Source: Hofstenia miamia (Eukaryota; Xenacoelomorpha; Acoela). From it: DNA of 64,000 nt. Made by a program: the position numbers and the translations under genes. Each line of letters starts with the position of its first letter. The stretch's first letter is position 1. The DNA lies in the NCBI GenBank assembly GCA_004352715.1, contig SCFE01000034.1, positions 1,678,292 to 1,742,291 on the forward strand, written 5' to 3'. Below are positions 12,801 to 27,300 of this stretch, piece after piece. The notes below the pieces were generated by a model. That model saw nothing but the letters and a program-made list of their open reading frames with translations. It was not told where the DNA came from and ran no database searches.

Positions 12801-15291
12801 CTGAACATACTGCACAAAATTATTAATAATTGAAGATGAATACAAAAACACCCAACAGGCAATCTTAGGAAAACCTGCTATTCAGAGGGGGCAACACGAA
12901 TCCATTAAACAATATAATCGTTATTAGTAAACCAAGAGTCAATAATAATTTTACTGTATATGCCTCTGACATACATACTCTTACTAAAGGGAATCCAATA
13001 TCTTTGGAAGAGAAAATCTTGACTACGATGAAACTAAGTTTACGATATTGCAAGGGCTCTTCTGGAATTCAACATTTTTGACAATCTCATCTTCCTTAAC
13101 ATCTACTAGCCAATGTAATACTTTGTAATAAAAAATACAGCGATGTCCAGGCAAAACACTGAAGGTAGTATTAAAAATCAGAATCAAGACAAGTCAGTAG
13201 ACGTAAAACATTAAAATGAATTACATGCATCCTAAGCTCCTGGCTGGAAAACAATTGGTTTTTACCACGAAATGAAAACAGTTTTAGATCGGTGGTGAAA
13301 ACATTAATATAATCTATAAATGAGAACACCTATTGATCAGACGATGAACTTCAAATCGGTGTCGGAAAGTGTGACAAAGTATGGAGCAATCAATATATTT
13401 AAATTTGTAAAATCCTTAATTATGATTTCTAGGTTGAATTAAATGATTTAGCAAGTAAGAGAAAAGGTAAATGCAGGACTGAGAGAGGTTAACTCGTTAA
13501 CGTGTTAATGAAAACAACGGTGTAATACCCCGTTTACACGTGACATGAGACATGCATGTCTTGTGTTTTTAATGACCGAATGTCACGTCTAAACACCCAA
13601 AACACGCGACATTCTCTACTTGAGTGGTTGAATGTCGCGTGTTTTGGGTGTTTAGACGTGACATTCGCTCATTAAAAACACAAGACATGCATGTCTCATG
13701 TCACGTGTAAACAGGGTATAAGCTAAATGAGTTTTTAAACGTTAAAATCAGGGTTTGTCGCTAGGGAATAGTTGGGTAAAAAACGGTTTCTCTTATTAGG
13801 ATAAACATTAAACAGTATGAAAAATTAACATCCAAATAACTGATTCTTGCAAAAATATCCGACTGTCGCCGATACAGAAATGGAAACACACCTGTATGAT
13901 TGAATATACAAAAAAATATTATTTGTTTCGTTGAATTTACATTTTCAGAGTATATTAAAGCGTTAACATGCAAAAAATTATCGCATTAACACGTTAAAAT
14001 CTTAACTTCTTCTCAGCCTTGGGTACATGACAATGAGATGTATATTATTTATCAAAAACAATTAGATAAATAATTCATTGATAATCGAGAGAATATATTG
14101 CATAAAAAGAATAAATAGTGAACAATAAATGATCGATAAACTTGTCATATTCCGACACCTTACAAATGTAACGACGTACAAACCTTTCGTCGAGTAAATA
14201 TTCGACTAGCCTTGTTCTTTGTGCTCTGTACGTAAAAACTGTCAACTTGCATACATACACATATTTTTAGTTTAGGTAAATATCGAAAATAGAAAAACAT
14301 ACTTACATTCCAAAGCTGAACTGAAAGTTTAAACAAAGAAAATCTACAAGTAAAACAAAAACAACAACAATAATAACTTATGCAGTACTTTCTTCTACTT
14401 AGACATAAAAATATATGAAAATCAAACATCGATATTGTTAGTGGATTAAACTCAAGAAGTTTGGTTAAAACGATTAAAGTTTTTCATTACATCCACCATG
14501 CTCTATAAGAGCATTCAACTTAATAAAAATAAACACATTATATAACAGAATTTCCATGCAAAATCTTTAAAAAATAATTTAAAATAAAACGAGAAATAAC
14601 ATGCGTCTAGAAAGTGACACAATAAAATAAAATATAAACACTGAAAGCAACCTTTTCCATTTTGCGAACAACATTGAACTATTTGGAAAATAAAACAATA
14701 AGTAATAAAATTTTATGGGAAGTTTCACAAACAGGAACACATATGGCAAGGCTTACCGATTCTTCACTATTACACTATAAAAAATTCAGCATTTTATTGC
14801 ATTAGTGTTAGACCAACATCAATTTATATATTAAAATAATCACCTTGATGGAAACACTCTGACACGATCTAGCAAAAATTAGTGAGAAAAAAAATATCTA
14901 TATAATCATTACAGTAAACAATATTCACAATGCTATGATCACGTCATCCATCAGGTAATTTTCGCATCAGAAAATGCCAAACTTCTGGACGTCTATGTAA
15001 ATATATATATATATNNNNNNNNNNNNNNNNNNNNNNNNNNNNNNNNNNNNNNNNNNNNNNNNNNNNNNNNNNNNNNNNNNNNNNNNNNNNNNNNNNNNNN
15101 NNNNNNNNNNNNNNNNNNNNNNNNNNNNNNNNNNNNNNNNNNNNNNNNNNNNNNNNNNNNNNNNNNNNNNNNNNNNNNNNNNNNNNNNNNNNNNNNNNNN
15201 NNNNNNNNNNNNNNNNNNNNNNNNNNNNNNNNNNNNNNNNNNNNNNNNNNNNNNNNNNNNNNNNNNNNNNNNNNNNNNNNNNNNNNNNNNN

Positions 15292-15325
<34 letters not shown>

Positions 15326-18300
15326 GTTTAGCATTAATATACATAGACTTATTAATAGTATGAATAGCTTTCAAATCAAGCAGGCATAATATTAAATAAG
15401 CAAAGGATTGAATGCAGCGCTAAAGCAGGGAAAGTAAATATAAATATACGACTGTTTCAATACAATCAAATGAAGAGGGTAGTTTTACAATATTCAGGAA
15501 TGAATGATAAAATGATCTGTTAAATATTAACAACACATTTGGAAATTGGTTTCAAAAATGTAGAACTCATATTAAACTACGCTATATTCAGATTTCCATT
15601 TTATATATAAATTTTAAAGGGACAACGCGATGGATGTATTATCCCCATTTAATGACACTGGAGTTTATATATAGTTAATAAAACCATTGGAAAAAAAGAA
15701 TGAAAAAATGTAACAGCATGCATATTTAATAAATAGAAGGGTATAGAAGCTGCGTCAGAATGAGCGAATTTGCACAAATTCAAAAGTGGTCGAGCCAATC
15801 AAATTGTTAGTAAACCAGGTCTAAAAGGTGGGAACTGCGCCATTCGACAGAAGCTTATTGGGGTTAAAGCAAAAAAGCACAAAATCACAGTAGATTTCAT
15901 CACATTGTGGCCATAAACTAAAGTTGTAACTGGTTGCTGTATTCGAAGAACTTGAAAGAAGCAAAAAATTAAGATGATTAGCCACAAATGTTGCAAAAAT
16001 TCTTTAGAATAGTAAAATATGCAATGCAGAGCCATTTTCAAAAAGTGCAACTTTTGGTGTCCGGACATATGTTATCTCTTGAAACTTATTAGCAAAATGT
16101 TTGTTGAAAATTATCTTATTCCGAGAACTTAAAAGGCATTTACTAAAGGAAAGATCACTTTCTTGCCAGAAAACTATTGTATACTTGGTTTAACTAATTT
16201 AAGGCTTCATTCTGTGTTTTTCTCTGGATTGAGAATGGTTCTAAAGCGCTCTTTTGTATTTTCAATGTAATGTAAAATTAGGACGTAAAATAAAAACTCT
16301 CATTTTGAGTCACCACGGAATGAAAATTTAACTTAAAATTTCGAAAAAGGTTAAAAACAATGTGGAAGTAATAAATAGCTACCATGTGAAGACTTCACTA
16401 CATAAAATTAAACATCAAGTTCTTCGAGAAAATGGCAAAAGTCATAAAGTGATTGAATAGAAAAAGTTAAGGTATATGAACTACATTCAAGATTCAGCAA
16501 CCACAACATCACGTAGAGGCACTACTTACACCAGTGGACCACATGAGCACAGAAGTCCAAATCTCATTGAACACAGTCTGCGAAAAGTAGTATACATCAG
16601 TTAAGACACTAGAAAAGTATTTGGATTTATCAATACTTTACCTATGCGCAAACTTAAACAGGCGACAGTCAGCAACAATGTTGAAGTAACATTAGGTATC
16701 TGCAAAAAGACAGTTAAAATGTACATCAACCTACTCTCGCAAAAATCAATTTACAGATTTGCAATAAACTATTGAGAAAGATTTGGAATTTAAATATGAG
16801 AGCATTAAATCAAATAGGATGATAATAGCTTATATTGGGTGTAAATTTCAAAGTCCTTAATATAGTACAATACAAATAAATAAAACGATTAGGAGACAAA
16901 ATTTTACCTTAAGGATATGCATTTGAATTGAAGCCAATCTAATAACCGACCAAATAAATCCTGGAGGTGGAGTGAAGACCATTCTACCGATAAGCGGTGC
17001 ACCAAGTTGCAAAAGTGGTAGGCCTTCGCTACCACCAGGAGAGCTACCATCGTCCAAAACCAAATACAACGTAGCAGATATTAAACCCTATTATTAATGA
17101 AAATGAATGTTAAAATTTCAGTCATTTATCTCAAACTATCCTAGGTTTTTCAAATAGTTTCTTCAAAAAAATGTAAAAGACTAACTAAGAATTAATAAAG
17201 ATATTTGAAAACAGCACAGGATAGAGAATCGTCTCTTCTCATAATTTCATCATAATGAGTGCCTCGCAGCTATCCCGTTCAGGCTCGACAAACCTCAGAC
17301 TAAGAGCACGGAACTTTAGGGTTTATTTACAGAAAACGTGTTGAGATTAGTTGTTGGTGCAATAGGCATTAGACCGCTTTTTATCTGAATATTAGGTACG
17401 AGAAGAAATTGAACGATTTTTTAAAGTAATCGGATTTTTCATTGAATATAGTTAAGATTTTCACGTACTTAGGCATAGAAATAATTTTGGCACAAATTTT
17501 CACCAGAACAGGCGAGTACATTTACACATAGATGTGTTTATATCCAAGGATTTTCGAAATTCTTACTAGACTAGGAGAAAAAAATTTGACAATGTGAACA
17601 AAACCGAGTGTTGTATATTGTTAGGCTATGCTTTAAAGTGTTAAAACAGGGGAACATGAGCATATTGGGAAAATGAGAATAAAAATTTAATAGTTATAAG
17701 CAGGCCCTACAAACAGATCAATCGTTTTGGATCCGACAACCCGATCCAAACGATATTAGACCCGACCTGAATCGTCTTCCTAAATTTGACCCAACTGCAC
17801 TAAAACAAACAAAAATAGATGCTTTTAGAGATAACTAGCCAGCAAGTAGGTAAAAAATAAATGCCTTGCTATTCATGTCATTGGTTGTCAAATGACAAAA
17901 CAGTTACATGTAAGACACTGTTCAATTGTTCAATGTAGTGACAAAAGTTGACCGAACTCGACCGTGTCAGGTCAACCTGTTTCTACCCCTGGCTATAAAT
18001 ATATTTTCCCGAAGACACTAATTGATTTTCACAGGGATTTAACTAAATTTTGAATAGCTTAGGTATAAAAATATTCTGAATTATTTAAATATTGAAAGAA
18101 ATTTCCGGTGACCGCCTTGTTGAGGTAGCATGTAGAATATTTATCAAAAGTAAAAATTGATTAATGCGATGCAATTGTAGTTATTTGATTTGAACATTTA
18201 AGACAAAACTTGTATTGAATAATTTTATGAAGAGTGTTACTGACAAATTCTTTAAGCAGGGTAGATAATACGGATATGCGCATTACACGAAATATTCCTT

Positions 18301-21300
18301 GCTACGAAATATTTCTGTCGCACGATGGCGTACGAAAATTTATTTTGCATGCTAACTTAATACATGGCATAAAATATATTTTTAGCTAAATGGGGCAGCA
18401 TTTTAATGCTGTCACGAAATCTTTCTGCATCGTGAAGCATTACGCATTGTACTGCTGCCTTTCTTCAAGGGAAATGTTTGTTAGATTTTGGGGCAGTTTG
18501 CATTTTATTCGCGCATATATTACATGCATATCTCAACTGTAACTCAAGTAAAGCGATAAATTTCATAAATCAAAAGCAAACCTTAAGGTAGAGTGAATGG
18601 GCAACATAAGGCTGCTTCAACACAAGAGTAAAAATTCCATTGACGAGATTACTTGCAAAATCCCAGTCGACATTTCGCTAAATATGAAATGTTATAGCAA
18701 ACATACATTTTCCCATCATTACACTGTTTGGAAATCTTTAAAGACAAAGGCCCACCTCGACAAATTGTAAAATCCAAAGCCATTTGTTTAATAGTGGACA
18801 AATACATAGATAAGGGATAAAGATATTTTGAAAATCCCATTATTTTCATATTTATATAAAAATTGTCATGAGCAGCGCCCTAAAAGTTCTAGTGAACTGA
18901 ATTTTTTCAATAAGTTTCATTTAAATACTTACATTGATATTTCTTAGCCTCATATTTGTTTTTGTATAGCAATTATGACTGAATTTATTTAAAAAATTTT
19001 CCTAAAAAACCATAGCAAAAATCTATGGTAGAAAAAAAAATGTACTGCGCAGTTGATTGAAAGTTAATAGGAAAGCAAATATTAAGTTGCTATAAAATTA
19101 AGCAATCAAAACGCTTAAATCCATAATTTGGAAATAGTTACTTACTCTCAACGTATTTTTCTTTGTTATTTTCGTAAACAATTTCTCAAGTCGCTTCAAA
19201 AGCAAATTCAAAGCCGGCCGTAGAGACTCGTTTGACCAATCAATGACGGGAACCATTTCAGTCATGTATCGCTGCAAGCCTTTTTCTCCCATCGTTACCG
19301 GATCATATGGAGAAATCTTCAATAAAGATAATGCAATATCAGCCAATCTCTAAACAATAACTATTTACAATTTAATATTTATAATTAACAAATTGTGCTA
19401 ATTTACAGTGACGTAGCAATTGTTTTATTATTCTCTTTTCAAATAGAAATATGCTGCTGGCAAATACTAGTGAAATGAATAAAATTTTAATTTTGAGGTT
19501 TACAGTAAGTTTCAAAATTAGCTTGGACATCGCTTGACAAGCATTTTCGAATGAAAAGTCACCCACAGAGATGAGCATTGGCGAAAAATTTAGACCAATG
19601 CCCAACCTGGCCCAAGAAATGTTAGGCCTAGCAAAATCCGGCCTGACCCATTTAAATTAATGCCAACTCGGCCCATTTATATATTTGTCAAAAAAAATTT
19701 ATTTAATTTGTCAGTTTGCTCTATCAAAATTTGGTATGATAGATACTTATAGTATAATCTAAACAATGATATTGAAGATTTTAAACTAAAATTTAGAAAA
19801 GAATATGATACTTATGTAAAATTTCCCAAATTTAAATTTTATTTTTCAGTTTTATAATTGTAACTTATGAAAAATTCAATGTACTGTTACAGAATAGTTA
19901 ATTTTTTTTAAAATTCGGTCCATCTTTCCCATTTCTTCAGCCCAAACCCGGCCCAGCTCAAGGGCTGCCCGGCCCATATCCATCTCTAGTCACCCATCAC
20001 ATTGAAGCAAATACTTCGTAAAGCATAGTAACAATAAAATCTAACATTATGGCATTTGCAGTCGAGTAATTCTGGCAGCTGGCATTTGTGTGCATCAGGC
20101 AGCATGCGTGTGATTTCTTTAACCCGTGGAACAAGTGCTGTGTAATACGCAGATGATACCGCCAGAACACTTTGTCGAGGGCGTCGAAATTCTAAGTATG
20201 TCTCCAAGTCATCACCGAGGTTTTGCTCATACTTCCGTCTTTTGTATTCCGTTAAAGGCCTATAAGTAAACCATCAGAAAGAAAACAACATAAAATTAAC
20301 ATTATTTTTAGCATAAACATAAAATTAATTTTTTCCAATAATGAGATTCATACTTAAATTTGAGATTGGCTCGGTCATCTTCCCAACCACCAGAAGCTGG
20401 CTTTGTAAGCATGGATGGCTTACCGCGATGACTTCGCTTTAAACTTTGCCTTCGTTGTTTTAAAATTACGGAAGAATTCTTGCGAATATTGGCTGACATT
20501 AATTCCATCTTATGACCACTAAAAGTAATTTCATCAGCAAAATAGCATTGGCTACAATCAATGACACAAATATAATTTGCATGAATTAAAAACAGGTTAA
20601 ACTTGTAGACAAAATTCGATTATTGTTATTATATTTTGAAATGCTCCTTAACATTACACTATAAAATGTAATCCCAAACGAAGTATTGCAATTTTGTATC
20701 CACGGTTGGAAAAACGTGAAAAAAACAAAAAACTACTCAGAACTTTTCATTTTGAATGAGAACGTTGGAACAAAAATTTACAGGTGTGATATCAACATAA
20801 AATATTCCTAATCGCCAAGTAAAATGAAAAATTTGGTAGTTAACCTTAAACTGCCGAACGCCTATATATAGGACAAACTTAAAAATGATCTTAAATCCGT
20901 TATATTATAAATTTTTGCTGCTTTTTTTTTAAAGTAAGATTCTGAAAAATTATAATTTATATAATCAATTTTCAAACTACTTAAAATTGGAATATTTTAC
21001 CGTATACTTATTAGATATATTTTCAACATTCATAAAATGCATAATATTTTTATCCATATAATTAAATTGTACATTTCAATGTTGTATCAAATAAAATTGT
21101 TGTGCAAAAAATCTTGCAGAGCTCTGAAGTATACATTTAATAGGTCAAAAACGAAATTGAAACGTTATCTGAAATTAGTAATTATATAAACTCATTAATA
21201 AGTTTGTACTAAATAAAGGACATCGGCATAGAAAGACATCACAATAAATTGAGATGATTACAATTTTACTCCTTAATTTGAATTGTGTACAAATTTTCGG

Positions 21301-24300
21301 GAAAATTTGCATAATGAATAATTATATTAGGGCAACAAAACGATAAAGGCGTCAAATGCATAAGATGATCGCGCTTACGAAGTATGTCCTATATTTAGTA
21401 CAAACTAAATTAGGTTCATCAGCCTGATTGTGAAGTCGAATTGATTTTGCTTTGAAACCCTATCCGTTCTCTCGTAAATAGTNTAATAATAGTTTAATGT
21501 TACTAGCTATTTTACTGATTTTACTGACAATGGAATTGGAAATCAAAGTGGAACTGATATTTTTAGTCCGTAGAAATTGGAATTCGCATTGAATAACCAA
21601 GAATTGGAATTGAAATTGAGAAATTGAATTGAATGGAATTGAAATCTTTGTATATATTAGCCTGCACACAGCGCCCATTTTTGCATATTAACTTCCGAAG
21701 GCCTATATATAGGACAAACTTAAAAATGATCTTAAATCCGTTATATTATAAATTTTTGCTGCTTTTTTTTAAAGTAAGATTCTGAAAAATTATAATTTAT
21801 ATAATCAATTTTCAAACTACTTCAAATTGGAATATTTTACCGTTTACTTATTAGATATATTTTCAACATTCATAAAATGCATAATATTTTTATCCATATA
21901 ATTAAATTGTACATTTCAATGTTGTATCAAATAAAATTGTTGTGCAAAAAATCTTGCAGAGCTCTGAAGTATACATTTAATAGGTCAAAAACGAAATTGA
22001 AACGTTATCTGAAATTAGTAATTATATAAACTCATTAATAAGTTTGTACTAAATAAAGGACATCGGCATAGAAAGACATCACAATAAATTGAGATGATTA
22101 CAATTTTACTCCTTAATTTGAATTGGGTACACATTTTCCGGAAAATGTGCATAATGAATAATTATATTAGGGCAACAAAACGATAAAGGCGTCAAATGCA
22201 TAAGATGATCGCGCTTACGAAGTACGTCCTATATTTAGTACAAACTAAATTAGGTTCATCAGCCTGCTTTGAAACCCTATCCGTTCTCTCGTAAATAATC
22301 GGCAATTAGTGATTGGTAAATAGTGAAATATCTTGCATGTGACGACAATTTAATTCTTCAACCATATTGCAGACACAAATTGTGAGAATAGGAAGTAAAT
22401 AGTTTAAAATGCATTTTTCTCAATGGTGAGACATAGTAAGGAATGCAAAACACCATCCAAATTGACTAATTGTAAGACAAGGAATTTAATTGATCTTAAT
22501 ATTAATTTTTCTCAACCGTGAGACTCAGAAAGGAATGCAATACAATATCGATATATTTTTTCTGACATTTGATTGGCATACGCAAATGTATTTATATATA
22601 GGAATTTTCATCTTAAGTCATTTAAATTATTGTAATGTTTACAAGTGGTGAAAAAGTTGAAGTCTACTGGCGTGATCGACGTGTAAAGGGTAGCAAATAC
22701 CATTTATATTCAGTTACTATTATAAAAGTTTACGCCAATTCATGTGTTATAACATATGATGGATATGAAAGTGATTATGGACAACAGACAATTCAAAAAA
22801 AGTTTATTAGAAAGAAAGAACCTGGTGAACAAAATTTATCCCCAGAAGATGAACAACAAAATGACAAAGAAGATGAAAATGAAACTGTATTACATCAAGA
22901 CGGTAATTGCCGATTGCGTAAAAAGACTCAATTATTTGGTGATGTATGCAAGCTTCTCTCTGATTCTGATGTTGAATCTGATTTTTTATCAGAAAATTCT
23001 GAGTCGTTGCCTGAATCCAGTAATGAAAGTACTTCAAATGATGCGTGCTGTTCCTCTAACAGCGATAACTGGCGATGGCGAAGGAAATGCGAAGGTTTTC
23101 CAGACTTTACATTTACAAACTTCCGAAAACCAGCTGAATTGATTTCTAAGCCAATTGATTACTTTAATAATATGTTCTCAAATGAATTCTTGGAAGATGT
23201 CTGTAACTGTTCTAACTTAAGAGCTCATGAACTTAACGTTAATTCTAATTTTGTTTTGGGAATCGCTGAACTTAAAGTGTTTATTGGAGCAGTTATGTGG
23301 ATGTCATTAATAAAGCTTCCATCCTCTCGACATTATTGGGCTTCAAGAACTCGTGTTAGTCAGGTCGCTAATGTAATGACAAGAGATCGTTGGGAAGAAA
23401 TTAAATCTAATCTCTATTTTTGTTACAGTGCAAATAAACCAACAGAACAACGTCCGCCAAAGACATTCTATTTTGATATGATTATAAAACAAATTAATCT
23501 TACATGCTCAAAAATAGAAATTGATCGTGATTTAAGTATTGATGAACAAATCCTCCCATATAAAGGAAACAAATCAGGTGGTCTACGTCAATATAACCCC
23601 CATAAACCTAAAAAATAGGGATATAAACTGTTTTTAATTTGTGCAGCGGAGGTCTTTTACATGGACTTGAAGTATATAGTGGAAAATCTCAAAATGTTTC
23701 AGATGTCGAAGGCGTTGGGAAATCTGGCCAAGTAATCATTAGATTAATTAAAACTGCAAATGTTCCTGAATTTCGGAATTTTCGTCTATTTTTTGATAAT
23801 TGGTTTAATTCTGCCCTTCTTCAATTATATTTGGCTAAAAAAGGTATATTAAGTATTGGTACGCTAAGAGTTAATAGAGCACCAAATTTATGTCTACGAA
23901 GTGATAAAGACTTACAAAAACAAGGTCGGGGAACTTTTGATGAAGCGCATTGCAATAAGGATGGCATTGAAATAGCATGTGTAAAGTGGTGCGACAATAG
24001 AACAGTTACATTGATGTCTACTTTTATTGGTGGTCAACCAGTGGAAACAGTAAATCGCTTTGATTCAAAACTACGCAAAAATGTTGAAGTCAGTTGTCCG
24101 AAAATTGTTTCTGCTTACAATAGTGGAATGGGCTATGTTGATGAGTTCAACAGGCATATATCTTTGTATAGGACTACTACACATTGTAATAAGATGTCGT
24201 ATTTGCGATTCTTTTTCCACATGATAGACATTGGTAGCGTAAATGGATGGTTAAAGTTCAATAGAGATTCTTTTGATTTAAACAGTGAAGGAATGTCATT

Positions 24301-27300
24301 ATTTGACTTCAAATGCAATGTTGCGAGCAGTTTATGTGTGAATCAAAATCCAAAAAGAGGTCGGCCTTCTCTTCAGGATGACGAACTTGCACGAAAACAG
24401 CAAAGGGGAGGCCCAAAAGTCGCGTTCCCAACCAGCAGCATACGACTCGATGATATTGGTCATTGGCCAATTACACACAGTTCACAAGGAAGATGTAAAA
24501 ATCAATTGTGTACTTCAAAACCAAAAACTGGATGTGAGAAATGTAAAGTGCATCTTTGCATAACAAAAAACAAAAATTGCTTTAAGATGTTTCATAATAT
24601 TGTCGATTAGGTGTATCAAAGTAAAAATTTTGAATGTTTTTTGCTTTATTAATGCGGATTTAGTTTGTACTATATGTAGGACAAACCACAATATATTTTT
24701 TTAGTTATTATATTTCATATGATGCATTTATTTTTTGAACTTGTAAAATTGAATTTAGCAAATACTAGCAAAGCTAACCAATGTATTGTAAGTATTTATG
24801 GAAATTAGTTTGTACTAAATATAGACAAATCTTCAAATATGCCGAAGGTCTATATATAGGACAAACTTGTAGCGTTTGTGCTATTCAATATTTTTCCACT
24901 CAAAAAATTTTCATCAATTCTCATGTAACATATAATTAAAAAACCCACTTATATTGTGTAGTAGTTAAATATTGTGTTTTTCGGCAGTTTAAGGTTAAGT
25001 AGAGGTGTAAGAAGGATTCTCTGACGTCTCAGTGAACGACATATAATGGAGCTCCAAAAACCGTTCCATAAAAACGGTTGCATAAAAATTGACCTAAGTT
25101 CATAAAATTTATTATATCTTTGCCCCAAAAAAATCACAGTTAGAAACCTGATGAGAGGCCTTCAATCATGTTTTCTTTGCCTATTTACTGGAGACGAGGG
25201 GTTCTCCAATTAACGATTTTGTACCGATCCTAAAGCCAAAGTGAAAATTGGCAATGAAAAGAGTTTTGAAACCAATGCTTTAAACAGCCCGTGCTTCTAT
25301 ATTAAAAATTTTTAAATAAAACATTGATAATAGAGATTGATAAGTTATTATGGTAACCTGGTAAATGCTTCACAACTGTTGATGAGTGCCTTGACACATA
25401 TGGAGAGATTATTTATGGCTTGCAATTCGGCACGGGCAGCAGTGCTTGTGTTTCGCATTAGTCGGGTGGTATTTTGAATGTGAGCAAGATGATGAGGAAT
25501 TAATGCTTCAAGCATGGCTAGCATCTGTATGGATCTTGGTGATTCTGAAGCATACGCGATCACCAACACACAAAGACGAATGGCTTCCAAAATCGAAAAG
25601 CTATTATCTTCATCACGATAACAGAAATCCTAAAATAGGTTCACATTAGAAGAGCAATATTACAAGAAGTAAGGAGACTTATAGCCTATAGTATAGGTCG
25701 AACACATGAATGTCTTCAAAAAATGTATAACACAAGTGCATGACAATTCATGAGAAAATGAAAAAAAAATTACAAGATTCTTAAGAGGGGTTTCAACTGA
25801 AACCAAATCCAAAATATCTAAAGGGTCCATGACATCTTCTTCCAGAGATAGCAATAAGTTGAAGACTGCACTTGATGATATCTAAAAATCATGTAAAGAA
25901 GCAACTGTTCCAATTCCGTATATAAACTAAGCCTAGAATGAAACTCAATACTAAAAAGTTTTGGAATAAGCCCATGTTAAACGGTCCTGACGCAGCGCAT
26001 GTGAATAACAATAAAATATGAGAAAACTTAGTAAAATAAAAATAAATGTAATTCACAAAAATAATTATAAAAATTCAAACGAGATTTGCATTGTTTAGAG
26101 ATCTTAAGAGTTTTATGGTTTCCCATTTGATGTTAAAGTGCATACATCAATAATATAACATTATTAGATATTTGGCCCACGCCTAACAAGGTTCAGCTAA
26201 AAATCGGAAAGGCGGTCCAAACCCAGCGCAAATTCAACGGACTTAGTCCGAGTTCACTTGCATCTCATTAGAATTGCTTAACATTGATAAATGCTGATCG
26301 CTTAAAATTGAAAAATTGACACACGTTGAGTCACACGATTAATGTAGTTTACATAAAAAATTTAGAACACGATATTTTTCCTAATGAAAATTACATTATT
26401 TTACATGTTATATTATTTGCGCATTTTTTTTATTTCTAATTCAACATACTAAACAAGAAGATGAAATTTTATGTTAACAGTTCTATATAGGCTAAATATA
26501 TTGCTGTGCTAATTATACACATTGTTACATATGCATGAGTAAAACCTGCTCATAGCCTAAATTATGTCTTAATCCAACTCGAAAATCGGATTTTTGAGTT
26601 GATACCAGACTTGATATAAATTAGAAAAATTAAATCTACCGTATTCACATGAGACATGGAAAAGTATATTTTGTTGTTGAGAACTAAACTACTACAATCT
26701 GAATTGAGTTTGCAATATTAAAAATTAAGACATTTAAGCATAATCTTTCGCAGCTTGATTAGATTAACGAAATAGTTTTCCAAAATTCGAAACATTTTCA
26801 TCCTTTCACGCTATTAAATAAGAATACGCTGATAAGTATGCAATAAAATCAATTGTTTCTCAGAAAAATAGAATAAATGAAAGAAGCAGGAAGTCATTTG
26901 TAAATTTGAAAAACTAATCTATAATTATGGAATTAGAAATTCCAATCGCAACAAAAAAAATCGACAACTAATCAAAGCATACGAATTTTAGGCATTAAAA
27001 ATTCACCATGTAAATAATTGAAGGAAATAAACTAGAAACTCGTTAGAAGTAAATTGAACTTACCTTGTTGCGATTTTTAGGTGGTTCATCACCAAGGAAA
27101 AGGCAGTGTGTAATTGAGCCCATAAACTGTAGAATAAACGGTTTTCTGTGTAAAATGTAGAATTGCTTGCACGTAAATTCAATTGCTTTGGTAACCAATG
27201 TGTTACAAGAATGCTTGTAATAAACAAGAAGAACTGTTGGCATTATATATTGATACCTAAAAATAATGTATTTTAAATTCATAAAATAATCAAACGTTAA

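Larger units (their letters stand above)
10990..16907 (-). other. UNC80 intron 40 (5.9 kb, largest)
   Basis: Contains a hAT-like MITE (11910-12268), a near-perfect hairpin MITE (13528-13716) and a TA microsatellite interrupted by a 277-N gap. The remaining stretches are AT-rich and unremarkable. Confidence 0.6.
20844..24994 (+). mobile_element. piggyBac-superfamily transposon
   Basis: Flanked by TTAA at 20840-20843 and 24995-24998, with inverted ends CCTTAAACTGCCGAA at the left and TTCGGCAGTTTAAGG at the right, identical over 15 bp. It carries a broken transposase on the plus strand, opposite to UNC80. The palindrome CCTATATATAGG followed by ACAAACTT occurs near the left end and, one base altered, near the right end (24847-24869). 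About 840 bp at the left are present twice around an N (21483), so the true element is nearer 3.3 kb. Confidence 0.93.
20519..25357 (-). other. UNC80 intron 35 with piggyBac insertion
   Basis: Almost entirely the piggyBac element 20844-24994 plus a probable assembly duplication of its 5' end. Short AT-rich flanks remain on each side. Confidence 0.8.

Noticed and set aside
14967-15374. Open frames through TA repeats (IYIYIY) here and at 29877, 39569, 39759, 40815 and 41005
   Set aside because: Translations of TA microsatellites or of exon plus microsatellite run-on, not genes in themselves.
19372-19605. Minus-strand 77-codon frame
   Set aside because: It runs across the edge of a hAT-like element and intron; no coding evidence.
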